From Bradyrhizobium sp. CCGE-LA001 (GTDB taxonomy: Bacteria; Pseudomonadota; Alphaproteobacteria; Rhizobiales; Xanthobacteraceae): a stretch of 64,000 nt of DNA. The stretch covers positions 7,495,501-7,559,500 of the forward strand of contig NZ_CP013949.1 of assembly GCF_000296215.2 (NCBI RefSeq), in the 5' to 3' direction. The translations under genes were made by a program, and so were the position numbers. How positions within the stretch are numbered: the first letter of the stretch is position 1; each line of letters starts with the position of its first letter. The notes under the pieces were generated by a model. It did not search any database and was not told the origin of the DNA. It was given only the letters and a program-made list of their open reading frames with translations. Positions 7,235 through 16,496 of this stretch are shown here, one piece after another.

Positions 7235-9811
7235 CTATCCCATCGCTTCCTTGACCAACTCGTCGGCGGCTTCCGCCAACAGCTCGTCTCCAGCTTCGCC
7301 ATAAACTGACTCGCGGCCGATTTCCAGCATCACGGGCACCGCGAGCGGGGAAACGCGGTCGAGTTCCCGGAATGAGATTCGGCCCTTGATGCGCATCAGC
7401 ATGTCGCTGAGGCGGCGCAGATCGAGCAGGCCGGTGGCGGCATCGGCGCGCGCGGCGCGCAGGAGGACGTGGTCGGCCTGGTGTTTGCGCAGGACGTCGT
7501 AGACGAGATCCGTCGAGAACAGCACTTGGCGGCGGCTCTTCTCTTCGCCGGTGTGGCGGCGCGCGATCAGGCCGGAGATGATGGCGCAGTTGCGGAAAGT
7601 GCGCTTCATCAAGGCGGACTCGGCCAGCCAGGCTTCGAGATCATCGCCGAGCATGTCGGGGTCGAACAGCGCGTCGAGATCGATCCGCCCATCGCGGATC
7701 ATGAACGACATGTCGCCGAGCGCCCAGACCGCGATGGCGTATTCGTTGGCGACGAACCCGAGCGGCCGCGCGCGGGCGCGCTCCAAGCGCCGCGTCAGGA
7801 GCATGCCGAGCGTCTGGTGCGCGAGGCGGCCTTCGAAGGGATAGCAGACGAGATAATGCTTGTTGGCGCGCGGAAAGCTCTCGACCAAGAGCTCGCGCAC
7901 GGCGGGCACCTGCGAAACGTCCTTTTGCAGCGACAGCCAGTCGCGCACCTGCTCCGGCAGACCGCCCCATGCGCTGAAGTCATCGAGCAGGCGACGGACG
8001 CGCTCCGCAAGATAGGTCGAGAGCGGGAATTTGCCGCCCATGTAAGACGGCACCTTGGGATCCTTGTCATGGGCGCGCGAAACATAGACCTGGTCCTCGA
8101 CCACGGTCTCGTAGCGCACCACCTCGCCTGAGAACACGAAAGTGTCGCCGGGGCTCAAGCCCTCGATGAAGGCCTCCTCGATCTCGCCGAGCAGCCTGCC
8201 ACCGCGCGCGATCACGCCCGTCGATCCCGCACCACCGCCGCGCGAGCGCACCAGGCGCACCTTCAGCATGTCGTCCTCGACGATGGTGCCGACATTCATG
8301 CGGTAGCTCTGCCGCACCTTGGGATTGGCAACGCGCCAGCGGCCCTCCTTGTCCTGCTTGATGCGGGCGAAGCGCTCATAGGTCTTTAGCGCGTAGCCGC
8401 CGGAGGCGACGAAGTCGACGACATCGTCGAAATCCTGGCGCGAGAGATTTGCGTAAGGCGCGGCGGTTCGGACCTCATTGTAGAGTTCATCGGAGAAGAA
8501 CGGCTCGCCACAGGCGCAGCCGAGCACGTGCTGGGCGAGCACGTCGAGCGCACCGGTGCGCAAGGGCGGCGTGTCCTGCGCATTCTCGGCGATGGCATCG
8601 ATGGCCACGCGGCATTCCAGCACCTCGAAGCGATTCGCGGGCACCAGCACTGCACGCGAGGCCTCGTCGAGACGATGGTTGGCGCGGCCGATACGCTGCA
8701 TCAGGCGCGAGGATCCCTTGGGCGCGCCGATATTGACGACGAGATCGACATCGCCCCAGTCGACGCCGAGGTCGAGCGAGGAGGTGCAGACCACGCCGCG
8801 CAAGCGTCCCGCCGACATCGCGTCCTCGACCTTGCGGCGCTGGGCGACATCGAGCGAGCCGTGATGCAGGGCGATGGCGAGGCCGTCATCGTTCATGCTC
8901 CAGAGATTCTGGAACAGCATCTCGGCCTGGCTGCGGGTGTTGACGAAGACCAGCGTGGTCTTGTTGGCCTTGATCAGTTCGTAGATCTCAGGGAGTGCGT
9001 GCCGCGCGCTGTGGCCGGCCCAGGGCAGGCGTTCGCGCGTATCCAGCATCTCGACCTCGGGCGGCGCTGCGCCGCCGGCGACGACGATGTCGGCCGCCTC
9101 TTCCTTGCCGTCGGGCTGCGGCACCAGGAAGCGCGCGAGCTGATCGGGTTCGGCGACCGTCGCCGACAGGCCGATGGCGCGCAGATGCGGCGCTAGCCGC
9201 CAGAGCCGCGCGAGGCCGAGCGAGAGCAGATCGCCGCGCTTGGACGTCACCAGCGCGTGCAGCTCGTCGAGCACGATGCGCTTCAGCGATGAGAACAGGA
9301 ACGGCGCGTCGTCGGAGGACAGCAGCAGCGCGAGCTGCTCGGGCGTCGTCAGCAGGACATCCGGCGGATAGCGCCGCTGGCGCTGGCGGCGTGAGACGGG
9401 CGTATCGCCGGTACGGGTCTCCACCTTGATCGGCAGACCCATCTCGGCGATCGGCCGCTCCAGATTGCGCGCAATATCGACGGCGAGCGCCTTGAGCGGC
9501 GAGATGTAGAGCGTGTGCAGGCCGCCGGCGCGCCGCACGTCGCGGCCGGTGGAGACGAGGCTTTTCTTCTCACCTGCGTTCCGCTCGGCCGCCTGCGTGG
9601 AAAGCTCCACCAGCGTCGGCAGAAATCCTGCCAGCGTCTTGCCGGCGCCGGTCGGCGCGATCAGCAGCGCGGACCTGTCCTCGCGCGCCTTCTCCAGCAG
9701 CGCCACTTGATGCGCGCGCGGCGACCAGCCGCGCGCCGCGAACCACGCATTGAAGCGGTCGGGCAGCAGTGCGGCGGGCTCGGCCGGGGATTTGCGGATG
9801 CGGGGCGGCAC
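7235..9811 (-). CDS. Ligase-associated DEXH-box DNA helicase (Lhr-type)
   Basis: A large SF2 helicase of about 858 residues. Motifs in order: Q-like region (GWSPRAHQVALLE), Walker A APTGAGKT, motif II as IVLDELHAL, motif III SAT, and motif VI QRIGRANHR, then the long Lhr-type C-terminal region. It belongs to the set that acts with the ATP-dependent ligase in DNA damage repair. The open frame reaches back to 9928, but that part translates the intergenic repeat at 9862-9950; the GTG at 9811 is the likely start, just before the conserved Pro-rich N-terminus. pdeM follows 50 bases after its stop. Confidence 0.88.
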   Translation of the reverse strand: MPPRIRKSPAEPAALLPDRFNAWFAARGWSPRAHQVALLEKAREDRSALLIAPTGAGKTLAGFLPTLVELSTQAAERNAGEKKSLVSTGRDVRRAGGLHTLYISPLKALAVDIARNLERPIAEMGLPIKVETRTGDTPVSRRQRQRRYPPDVLLTTPEQLALLLSSDDAPFLFSSLKRIVLDELHALVTSKRGDLLSLGLARLWRLAPHLRAIGLSATVAEPDQLARFLVPQPDGKEEAADIVVAGGAAPPEVEMLDTRERLPWAGHSARHALPEIYELIKANKTTLVFVNTRSQAEMLFQNLWSMNDDGLAIALHHGSLDVAQRRKVEDAMSAGRLRGVVCTSSLDLGVDWGDVDLVVNIGAPKGSSRLMQRIGRANHRLDEASRAVLVPANRFEVLECRVAIDAIAENAQDTPPLRTGALDVLAQHVLGCACGEPFFSDELYNEVRTAAPYANLSRQDFDDVVDFVASGGYALKTYERFARIKQDKEGRWRVANPKVRQSYRMNVGTIVEDDMLKVRLVRSRGGGAGSTGVIARGGRLLGEIEEAFIEGLSPGDTFVFSGEVVRYETVVEDQVYVSRAHDKDPKVPSYMGGKFPLSTYLAERVRRLLDDFSAWGGLPEQVRDWLSLQKDVSQVPAVRELLVESFPRANKHYLVCYPFEGRLAHQTLGMLLTRRLERARARPLGFVANEYAIAVWALGDMSFMIRDGRIDLDALFDPDMLGDDLEAWLAESALMKRTFRNCAIISGLIARRHTGEEKSRRQVLFSTDLVYDVLRKHQADHVLLRAARADAATGLLDLRRLSDMLMRIKGRISFRELDRVSPLAVPVMLEIGRESVYGEAGDELLAEAADELVKEAMG

Positions 9812-9861
9812 GGCATGACAGGTAAGCCGTGGGGCCGGGTTCGTCGAGGGGTGGATGCTCT

Positions 9862-9950
9862 CGTAGGGTGGGCAAAGCGGAGCGTGCCCACCGCGGTCGT
9901 CGTCAGGAAGATGGTGGGCACGGCGCAAGAGCGCCTTTGCCCACCCTACG
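9862..9950. repeat. Intergenic inverted repeat, GTAGGGTGGGCAAAG family
   Basis: CGTAGGGTGGGCAAAGCGGA on the left is mirrored by GCCTTTGCCCACCCTACG on the right, with a second inner pair GTGCCCACC/GGTGGGCAC. It lies between the ABC binding-protein gene and the helicase gene and reads open in the helicase frame, which falsely lengthens that gene. Confidence 0.85.
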
Positions 9951-9965
9951 GCACCATGCCCTTCC

Positions 9966-11195
9966 CTACTCCGACATCGGCTTGTCGGAGATGTCCCAGT
10001 CCTTGCCGGTGAAGGTGGAGATGAACAGCGTCTTCATCGGCGTGTAATCCTCGGGCGTGTAGCTGTAGCTGACGCCGTCGAGGAAATAGGGCGAGTGGAA
10101 ACCGTTGAGGTTCGAGGCCTGCTTGAGCACGTTGGCGCGGGTGAGCTCGTTGCCGCAGCGGCGCAGGATCTCGGCCATGGTCGCGGCTTGGCCGTAGCCG
10201 GCGAAGGCGATGGTGTTGTCGGAATCGATCGCCGGCGTGTATTTCTTGCGCAGCTCCTCGAACGCCATCACATCGGGATCCTTCTCCCATTTGGGCAGGC
10301 CGACCTCCTTGTTGTAGCGGATCGCGACGATGCCGGTCGCATTCTCCATGCCCGCGGCATTGAGGATCGAGCGGCCGGTCGATCCGGCCGACAGCAGCTG
10401 CAGCGGCTTCCAGCCGAGCTCGGCCACTTTGCGGATCGACTGCGACGTCGCCTTGCCCGTGGTGATGTTGTAGAAGACGTCGGCGCCCGATTTCGAGAGA
10501 TTGACGAGCTGGGAATCGACGGTCGGCTCGGTGAGATCATAGGTCTGCTCCATGATCACCTGCGCGGTGCCGCCGGCGTCAGCCAGCACCTTCTTGAACG
10601 GACCGAGGAAGTCGCGGCCGAAATCGTCGTTCTGGTAGAGGATGCCGATCTTGGCATTCGGCTTCACGCTGACGACGTGGCGCGCGAGAATGCGCGCCTC
10701 GGTCGGATAGAGCGGCAGGCCGGCCATGGTCCATTTGAACTCTTTCGGGTTGTTCCACTTCGAGGCGCCGGTGTTGAGCAGCAGCTGCGGCACGCCCTTT
10801 GAGTTCAGGTATTTGTGCACGGCGGTCTGCGGCGCGGTGCCGAGCGAGCCGTAGAGCGCGAGCACCTCTTCCTGCTCGACGAGGCGCCGCGTCGCCTCGA
10901 CGCATTTCGGCGCGCTGTAGGCGTCGTCCATGGTGAGGAACTTGACCTTGCGGCCGTTGATGCCGCCCTTCTCGTTCAGCATCTGGAAATAGGCTTCGCC
11001 GATGCGGCCGAGCACGCCGTAGAGCGAGCCGGGGCCGGAATGAGGCACCGTCTGCCCGATCTTGATTTCGGTGTCGCTGGCCCCGGCATCGTATTTCTTC
11101 TCCGCGGCCCAGACATAGGGCGCGGGCAGAGTGGATGCGGCGATGGTGGCGAGCGCGGCGGCGCTGAAATCGCGCCGCGATGGATTCTTGGTCAT
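9966..11195 (-). CDS. ABC transporter substrate-binding protein, branched-chain amino acid type
   Basis: A 409-residue periplasmic protein. It begins with a twin-arginine type signal (SRRDFSAAALATIAAS, cleavage after VWA) and then the Peripla_BP_6 pattern (IKIGQTVPHSGPGS, GGINGRKVKFLTMDD). The family binds branched-chain amino acids, amides or related compounds for Liv-type transporters, but no permease or ATPase gene is adjacent, so it is an orphan here. An AGGGAGAAAA site precedes the ATG at 11195; a longer frame to 11276 has no such support. It sits between the two arms of the DNA repair cluster. Confidence 0.88.
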   Translation of the reverse strand: MTKNPSRRDFSAAALATIAASTLPAPYVWAAEKKYDAGASDTEIKIGQTVPHSGPGSLYGVLGRIGEAYFQMLNEKGGINGRKVKFLTMDDAYSAPKCVEATRRLVEQEEVLALYGSLGTAPQTAVHKYLNSKGVPQLLLNTGASKWNNPKEFKWTMAGLPLYPTEARILARHVVSVKPNAKIGILYQNDDFGRDFLGPFKKVLADAGGTAQVIMEQTYDLTEPTVDSQLVNLSKSGADVFYNITTGKATSQSIRKVAELGWKPLQLLSAGSTGRSILNAAGMENATGIVAIRYNKEVGLPKWEKDPDVMAFEELRKKYTPAIDSDNTIAFAGYGQAATMAEILRRCGNELTRANVLKQASNLNGFHSPYFLDGVSYSYTPEDYTPMKTLFISTFTGKDWDISDKPMSE

Positions 11196-11311
11196 TATTG
11201 TTTTCTCCCTGGTGCGCGCATTGTGCTGACATCGCAGCGCAGCTCGCAAGTGGGAAGTCGCAGCTTTGCGACGCAATGACGCTTAAATTGCTGCAGATGC
11301 AGCGCCTAGAC

Positions 11312-12238
11312 TCAAGTTTTCTCGGCGACGACGACGAGGCCGCGCACCGGCTCGTTGTTCTCGTTGCGCGGCGAGGCCGGCTCCAGCGTGAGGAGCTTCA
11401 GTCCGGCCTTCGCCAGCGCGCTGCGCACATATTCCGCCGAATGGGCATAGCGCAGGCCGGCGCCGAGCACGACGCCGCTACCGTCATGCGTCTCGAGCGT
11501 GAAGGCGAGCACGCCGCCCGAGACGAGCACGCGCTTTGCCTCGGTGAGCACCGGCGCGAGATCGGAGAGATAGACGAAGGCATCGGCGGCGACGACGAGA
11601 TTCGCGCTCGCATCCGCCTTGCCGCGCAGGCCTTCGATCATGTCGGCGACTTCGAGCTCGGCATAGAGCTCAGTCGCACGCGCCTCCTTGATCATGCCGG
11701 GCGACAGGTCGATGCCGATGAAATGGTCGACCTGCTTGGCGAAGGCGGCCGCCGCAAGGCCGGTGCCGCAGCCGAGGTCGATGGTTCGCTTGAAGTAGGC
11801 CGGCTTCTTCGCGGCGACGCGCGCGGCCAGCACCGCCTTGAAGATCAGCGCGGGTGCGCGATAGCCGAGATCGTTGATCAGCGTATGCTCGAAGCGCGGC
11901 GCGTATTGGTCGAACAGCGCCTGCACATAGGCCTTGGGCATCTCCGCAACTTGCGCATCGCCCAGCCGCATCAAATGCAGGCCGGCGCCGTGCTGGTCCG
12001 CCGGATCGCACCGGAGCGCTTCCCGGAACGCGGCAAGCGCCTTGTCGCGCTCGCCGAGCTGCTGACGGAGTTCGCCGAGCGTGAACCAAGCCGAGGTGAA
12101 ATCGGGCGCGAGCTCGAGCGCCTGTTCGACGAGGTCCGCGGCTGCAGGCAAATCGCCCTTGAGCTGGAGGTCGCGCGCGAACTCAAAGCGGCGGTCGGCC
12201 ATGAGATCGCCGGAGGTCAGGAACAAGCGCAGGGGCAT
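11312..12238 (-). CDS. SAM-dependent methyltransferase with N-terminal TPR region
   Basis: About 308 residues. The N-terminal third carries a tetratricopeptide-like helical repeat (DLPAAADLVEQALELAPD, then ERDKALAAFREALRCDP). The C-terminal part is a class I methyltransferase with motif I IDLGCGTGLAAAAF and the acidic residue after strand two in FIGIDLSPGM. Target unknown; a protein or small-molecule substrate is possible. The upstream ATG at 12256 lies within a repeat, so I prefer 12238; the ATG at 12202 is also possible and none has a clear ribosome binding site. It is divergent from the exonuclease gene. Confidence 0.78.
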   Translation of the reverse strand: MPLRLFLTSGDLMADRRFEFARDLQLKGDLPAAADLVEQALELAPDFTSAWFTLGELRQQLGERDKALAAFREALRCDPADQHGAGLHLMRLGDAQVAEMPKAYVQALFDQYAPRFEHTLINDLGYRAPALIFKAVLAARVAAKKPAYFKRTIDLGCGTGLAAAAFAKQVDHFIGIDLSPGMIKEARATELYAELEVADMIEGLRGKADASANLVVAADAFVYLSDLAPVLTEAKRVLVSGGVLAFTLETHDGSGVVLGAGLRYAHSAEYVRSALAKAGLKLLTLEPASPRNENNEPVRGLVVVAEKT

Positions 12239-12250
12239 CGGGGAACCACT

Positions 12251-12374
12251 CGTCATTGTCGGGCTTGACCCGCCTGCGGGGCCGAAGCCCCCCCGGCGCG
12301 GCGTAGGCCCGGCAATCCATCAAAAAATGAAACTCTTTAAGAGGATGGATGCGCGGGTCAAGCCCGCGCATGAC
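12251..12374. repeat. Intergenic inverted repeat, GGGCTTGACCCG family
   Basis: The left arm CGTCATTGTCGGGCTTGACC is mirrored by GGGTCAAGCCCGCGCATGAC on the right. It fills the divergent interval between the methyltransferase and the exonuclease genes, so both promoters must lie in or beside it. Related to the elements at 23213-23299 and 24251-24364. Confidence 0.8.
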
Positions 12375-12402
12375 CGGTGAATTGGAGGTGATAGCTCCCT
12401 AT

Positions 12403-13449
12403 ATGACCACGATGCGCCCCCAAGACATCCTGCTGCCAACTGCTGCCGGCCTGTGCTGCAAGCCGGGCGGCTTCCACATCGATCCTGTGCGCCCGGTCGA
12501 GCGGGCGGTGATTACCCACGGGCATTCCGACCATGCCCGCGCCGGCCATGGCGCGGTGCTGGCGACGCAGGAAACGCTCGACATGATGCGGCTGCGCTAC
12601 GGCGAGAATTTTGCCGGCTCGACACAGGCGATCGCTTACGGCGAGGAAATCCGGCTCGGCGATATCCGGGTGAAGTTTCACCCGGCCGGCCATGTGCTGG
12701 GCTCGGCGCAGATCGCCGTGACCTGCAAGGACACCTGCATCGTCGCTTCCGGCGACTACAAGGACGCACCCGACCCGACCTGCACGCCGTTCGAGCTGGT
12801 GCCCTGCGACGTCTTCATCACCGAGGCGACGTTCGGCCTGCCGGTGTTCCGGCATGGCGATGCCGGCGACGAGGTGAAGAAGCTGCTGGCCTCGGTCGCG
12901 TTGTTTCCGGAGCGCGCCCATCTGGTGGGCGCCTATTCGCTCGGCAAGGCACAGCGCGTCATCGCGCTGCTGCGCCAGGCCGGCTATGAGGCGCCGATCT
13001 ACTTGCATGGCGCAATGGAGACGATCACGCATTACTATCAGACCCGCGGCATCGACCTCGGCGAGCTCAGGCCGGCGAAGGGCATGAAGAAGGCGTCGCT
13101 TGCCGGCACCATCACGCTGGCGCCGCCGTCGGCGACATCAGATCTCTGGACACGGCGCTTTCCCGACCCGGTCACCGCTTTCGCCTCGGGCTGGATGCGC
13201 GTGCGCGCCCGCGCGCGGCAGCGCGGCATCGAGCTGCCGCTCGTCATCTCCGACCATGCCGATTGGGACGGCCTCACCGCGACGATCGCAGCGACTGGCG
13301 CCGGCGAGATCTGGGTCACGCACGGCCAGGAAGACGCGCTGGTGCATTGGTGCCGTAGCAAGGGCCTCAAAGCGCAGCCGCTGGATCTCGTCGGCTATGG
13401 CGACGAGGAGGAGAGCGAGACGTCGATCCAAAACGAGGCCGAGGCATGA
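12403..13449 (+). CDS. Ligase-associated DNA exonuclease (MBL/beta-CASP type)
   Basis: A 348-residue metallo-beta-lactamase fold nuclease. The metal motif THGHSDHARAGH is near residue 40, followed by AGHVLGSAQI, SGDYKD and the late histidine in ISDHADWDGL, an order typical of SNM1/beta-CASP-like nucleases. Its stop overlaps the start of the ligase gene (ATGA), so they are coupled, matching the known ligase-associated exonuclease. The ATG at 12403 was chosen because the open frame upstream runs into a repeat and a GGAGG lies at 12384; the spacing of 14 bases is long. Confidence 0.87.
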   Translation: MTTMRPQDILLPTAAGLCCKPGGFHIDPVRPVERAVITHGHSDHARAGHGAVLATQETLDMMRLRYGENFAGSTQAIAYGEEIRLGDIRVKFHPAGHVLGSAQIAVTCKDTCIVASGDYKDAPDPTCTPFELVPCDVFITEATFGLPVFRHGDAGDEVKKLLASVALFPERAHLVGAYSLGKAQRVIALLRQAGYEAPIYLHGAMETITHYYQTRGIDLGELRPAKGMKKASLAGTITLAPPSATSDLWTRRFPDPVTAFASGWMRVRARARQRGIELPLVISDHADWDGLTATIAATGAGEIWVTHGQEDALVHWCRSKGLKAQPLDLVGYGDEEESETSIQNEAEA

Positions 13450-15107
13450 ACCGCTTCGCCGAGCTGCTCGATCGCCTCGCCTACGAGCCCGGCCGCAACA
13501 ACAAGCTGCGGCTGATCACCGGCTATTTCCGCGAGGTCGCCGACCCCGATCGCGGCTACGCATTGGCCGCGCTCACCGGCGCACTCAGCTTCAAGCATGC
13601 CAAGCCCGCATTGATCCGCGACCTCATCGCGGCGCGCACGGATGAGGTGCTGTTCGGGCTATCCTACGACTATGTCGGCGATCTCTCGGAGACGGTGGCG
13701 CTGATGTGGCCGAAGGCGCCGTTGGCCGCCCATAACAACCCGCCGCCTCCGTCCCTCACCGAAGTCGTCACCACGCTGCGTACGCTCGGCAAGACCGAGC
13801 TGCCAAAGCAGCTCGAACGCTGGCTCGACGAGCTCGACGAGACCGGCCGCTGGGCGCTGCTGAAGCTCGTGACCGGCGCGCTTCGCATCGGCATTTCCGC
13901 GCGCCTTGCCAAGACTGCTGCCGCAGCATTGGGCGACAAGGACCCGCATGAGGTTGAGCTGATCTGGCCGGGGCTTGCGCCGCCTTATCTCGACCTGTTC
14001 GCCTGGCTCGAAGGCCGCGGCGACAAGCCGGTCAATCGCGATCCCGCGCCGTTCCGCCCGGTGATGCTCGCGCATGCGATCGAGGACACGGATTTCGCTT
14101 CGCTCGATCCCGCCGACTATATCGCCGAATGGAAATGGGACGGCATTCGCGTGCAGGCGGTGGCAGGCCGCGATGAGCGCGGGCACATTACCGCGCGGCT
14201 CTATTCGCGCACCGGCGAAGACATCACCGGCAGCTTTCCGGATCTCGTGCCGTCGCTGCGCCTGCCTGGCGCCATCGACGGCGAGCTCCTGATCCTGCGC
14301 GAGGGTCGCGTGCAGAGCTTCAACGTGCTGCAACAGCGTCTCAACCGCAAGGTGGTCTCGCCAAAGCTGATCAAGGAATTTCCGATCCATCTGCGCGCCT
14401 ACGACCTGCTCGGCGACGACCAGAACGACCTGCGCGAGCTGCCGTTCGCGGAGCGGCGCGAGAGGCTCGAGACCTTCATCGCAAAGCTCGACGATCCCCG
14501 CATCGACCTGTCGACCACCGTGCCCTTCGCAAGCTGGGAGGCGCTGACCGCCGCGCGCGCCGATCCCGCCAGTGCCGGCGCCGGCGAGGACGCCGACGCG
14601 GTCGAAGGCGTGATGCTGAAGCGGCGCGATGCGCCGTATTTGCCGGGGCGGCCGAAGGGGCAATGGTGGAAGTGGAAACGCGACCCGCACATCATCGACG
14701 CCGTGCTGATGTATGCGCAGCGCGGCCACGGCAAGCGCTCGTCCTATTATTCCGACTACACCTTCGGCGTCTGGACCGGCGGCGATGGCGGCGACGAGCT
14801 GGTGCCGGTCGGCAAAGCCTATTTCGGCTTCACCGACGAGGAGCTGTTGCAGATCGACCGCTTCGTCCGCCGCAACACCACCGAAAAGTTCGGCCCTGTC
14901 CGCCATGTCGTGCACGAGCCGGACAAGGGTCTCGTGCTGGAGGTCGCGTTCGAGGGGCTGCAGCGCTCGCCGCGGCACAAATCCGGCGTCGCCATGCGCT
15001 TTCCCCGCATCAGCCGCCTGCGCTGGGACAAGCCGCCGCGGGAAGCGGACAGGCTGGAAACGCTGGAGCGGATGCTGAAGGCGGAGCCGGCGGAGGTGGA
15101 GATGTGA
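13446..15107 (+). CDS. ATP-dependent DNA ligase (cisplatin damage response type)
   Basis: A 553-residue ligase. The N-terminal domain (about 1-200) is the helical DNA-binding domain; the nucleotidyltransferase core has motif I EWKWDGIR with the adenylated lysine at residue 230, motif III IDGELLI, motif IV VEGVMLKRRD and motif V WWKWKRDP, followed by an OB-fold. Ligases of this size next to an MBL exonuclease belong to the bacterial ligase family linked to cross-link damage repair together with the Lhr-type helicase and PdeM found upstream on the other strand. The start overlaps the exonuclease stop. Confidence 0.93.
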   Translation: MNRFAELLDRLAYEPGRNNKLRLITGYFREVADPDRGYALAALTGALSFKHAKPALIRDLIAARTDEVLFGLSYDYVGDLSETVALMWPKAPLAAHNNPPPPSLTEVVTTLRTLGKTELPKQLERWLDELDETGRWALLKLVTGALRIGISARLAKTAAAALGDKDPHEVELIWPGLAPPYLDLFAWLEGRGDKPVNRDPAPFRPVMLAHAIEDTDFASLDPADYIAEWKWDGIRVQAVAGRDERGHITARLYSRTGEDITGSFPDLVPSLRLPGAIDGELLILREGRVQSFNVLQQRLNRKVVSPKLIKEFPIHLRAYDLLGDDQNDLRELPFAERRERLETFIAKLDDPRIDLSTTVPFASWEALTAARADPASAGAGEDADAVEGVMLKRRDAPYLPGRPKGQWWKWKRDPHIIDAVLMYAQRGHGKRSSYYSDYTFGVWTGGDGGDELVPVGKAYFGFTDEELLQIDRFVRRNTTEKFGPVRHVVHEPDKGLVLEVAFEGLQRSPRHKSGVAMRFPRISRLRWDKPPREADRLETLERMLKAEPAEVEM

Positions 15108-15148
15108 GGCGCGTGCTGCGCCGGATTTTGGCGGCGCCTGAGCGCGCG

Positions 15149-15283
15149 CCTCGTCCTTCGAGACGACCGCTTCGCGGTCTCCTCAGGATGAGGCTAATCG
15201 GCGCCGGCGCCTGTTTGAACTGCTGCCGCGCACTCCGTCCTCATCCTGAGGAGCCCGCCGAAAGCCGGCGTCTCGAAGCATGG
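15149..15283. repeat. Intergenic inverted repeat, CCTCGTCCTTCGAGACG family (copy 2)
   Basis: Same arms and same order as the element at 6354-6487, including CCTCGTCCTTCGAGACGACC, CTCCTCAGGATGAGG and CATCCTGAGGAGCCCGCCG. It follows the ligase stop by about 40 bases and may end that transcript. Confidence 0.85.
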
Positions 15284-15426
15284 CGGCCGGGAAAACACTC
15301 TTATCAGGCCGCGGGAGAGATGACTCGCGAATTAAACTCCCGTAACCCGATTGACGGCCGGACCCGGGTTCCCCATGTGCCCCGCCGTGACTTATAATGG
15401 GGACGAATCCCCGCGAGGAGTTTGAG

Positions 15427-15729
15427 ATGGTCCAAGACGTCAGAGATTTGCCGGCCGGCCGCAGCGATGGCCTGAACCGCTTTCTCGGCGGCACGCCGCT
15501 GGCAGTCGCGTTTCGCCTGGTCCTGCTCTCGATCCTGGTCGGCGTCGTGCTGGCGGCGATCGGTTTCGATCCCTGGAACATCCTCTACAGCATCCAGCTG
15601 CTGTTCCAGCGGCTCTGGGATCTCGGCTTCGACACCATCAACTGGCTGTGGCGCTACTTCCTGCTCGGCGCTGTCATCGTGATCCCGATCTGGCTGCTCT
15701 CGCGCGTGTTCGGTTCGCCGCGACGCTGA
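15427..15729 (+). CDS. DUF6460 family small membrane protein
   Basis: A 100-residue protein with a short N-terminal soluble part (VQDVRDLPAGRSDG) and two hydrophobic segments, about residues 28-48 and 72-92, separated by an amphipathic stretch rich in Trp and Phe. I recognise it as the DUF6460 family seen in rhizobia; its function is unknown. The ATG at 15427 has a GAGGAG site six to seven bases upstream, better than the earlier in-frame start at 15397. Confidence 0.8.
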   Translation: MVQDVRDLPAGRSDGLNRFLGGTPLAVAFRLVLLSILVGVVLAAIGFDPWNILYSIQLLFQRLWDLGFDTINWLWRYFLLGAVIVIPIWLLSRVFGSPRR

Positions 15730-15760
15730 TTCCGGATCATAGTTAGGGAGCCCGCAGCCG

Positions 15761-16495
15761 ATGCAACTGCGCTTTGTCGGCTGCGGTGACGCCTTCGGCT
15801 CGGGTGGCAGGCTCAACACTTGCTTCCACATCTCGGGGCGCGAGAGCAATTTCCTGATCGATTGCGGCGCGTCGGCCCTGCCGGCGCTGAAGCGGCTCGA
15901 GATCGACTGTGACGACATCAATCTCATCCTCATCACGCATTTCCACGGCGACCATTTTGCCGGGCTGCCGTTTTTTCTGCTCGATGCGCAATTCTCGCGG
16001 CGGACGCGGCCGCTGACGATTGCGGGCCCGCAAGGCACCGAGACGCGGCTCCGCGCAGTGATGGAAGCGCTGTTCGAGCACTCCTCCAAGACCAAGCAGC
16101 GTTTCGAGCTCAACGTGGTCGAACTAGCGCCTCGGCAAAGCCAAAGCTTCGGCACGGTGACGGTGACGCCCTATCCGGTCGTGCACGGCGAATCCGGCGG
16201 GCCGTTCCTGGCCTATCGCGTCGAAGCCGAGGGCCGCACGCTCGCCTACAGCGCCGATACCGAATGGACGGAGACGCTCATTCCGCTGGCGCATGGCGCG
16301 GACCTTTTCATTGCGGAAGCCTATATGTACGAGAAGGTGGTCAAGAACCATCTCAGCCTGAAGACCTTGGAACAGCATCTGCCCGAGATCGGCGCCAAGC
16401 GCCTCGTCCTCACCCATATGAGCGACGACGTGCTGTCGCGCCTCGACGACATCGACCATCTCGCCGCCGAAGACGGCATGGTGCTCGTGTTCTGA
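15761..16495 (+). CDS. MBL-fold metallo-hydrolase, RNase Z-like
   Basis: A 244-residue protein with a canonical metal motif ITHFHGDHFAG near residue 65, an upstream FLIDCG, a later PVVHGESGG, YSADTEW and a C-terminal LTHMSDD. The compact size and motif spacing resemble the RNase Z/ElaC branch, but it lacks the length of a full tRNase Z, so a tRNA role should not be assumed. The next gene (MATE pump) starts one base after its stop, so the two form an operon. Confidence 0.85.
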   Translation: MQLRFVGCGDAFGSGGRLNTCFHISGRESNFLIDCGASALPALKRLEIDCDDINLILITHFHGDHFAGLPFFLLDAQFSRRTRPLTIAGPQGTETRLRAVMEALFEHSSKTKQRFELNVVELAPRQSQSFGTVTVTPYPVVHGESGGPFLAYRVEAEGRTLAYSADTEWTETLIPLAHGADLFIAEAYMYEKVVKNHLSLKTLEQHLPEIGAKRLVLTHMSDDVLSRLDDIDHLAAEDGMVLVF

Positions 16496-16496
16496 C

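Noticed and set aside
13659..14978. A 439-codon frame on the minus strand over the ligase gene
   Set aside because: Antisense to a ligase with all catalytic motifs; no domain in the translation.
15761..16495. Calling the MBL protein a true tRNase Z
   Set aside because: It is 244 residues and I see no exosite (flexible arm) region needed for tRNA binding, so only an RNase Z-like label is justified.
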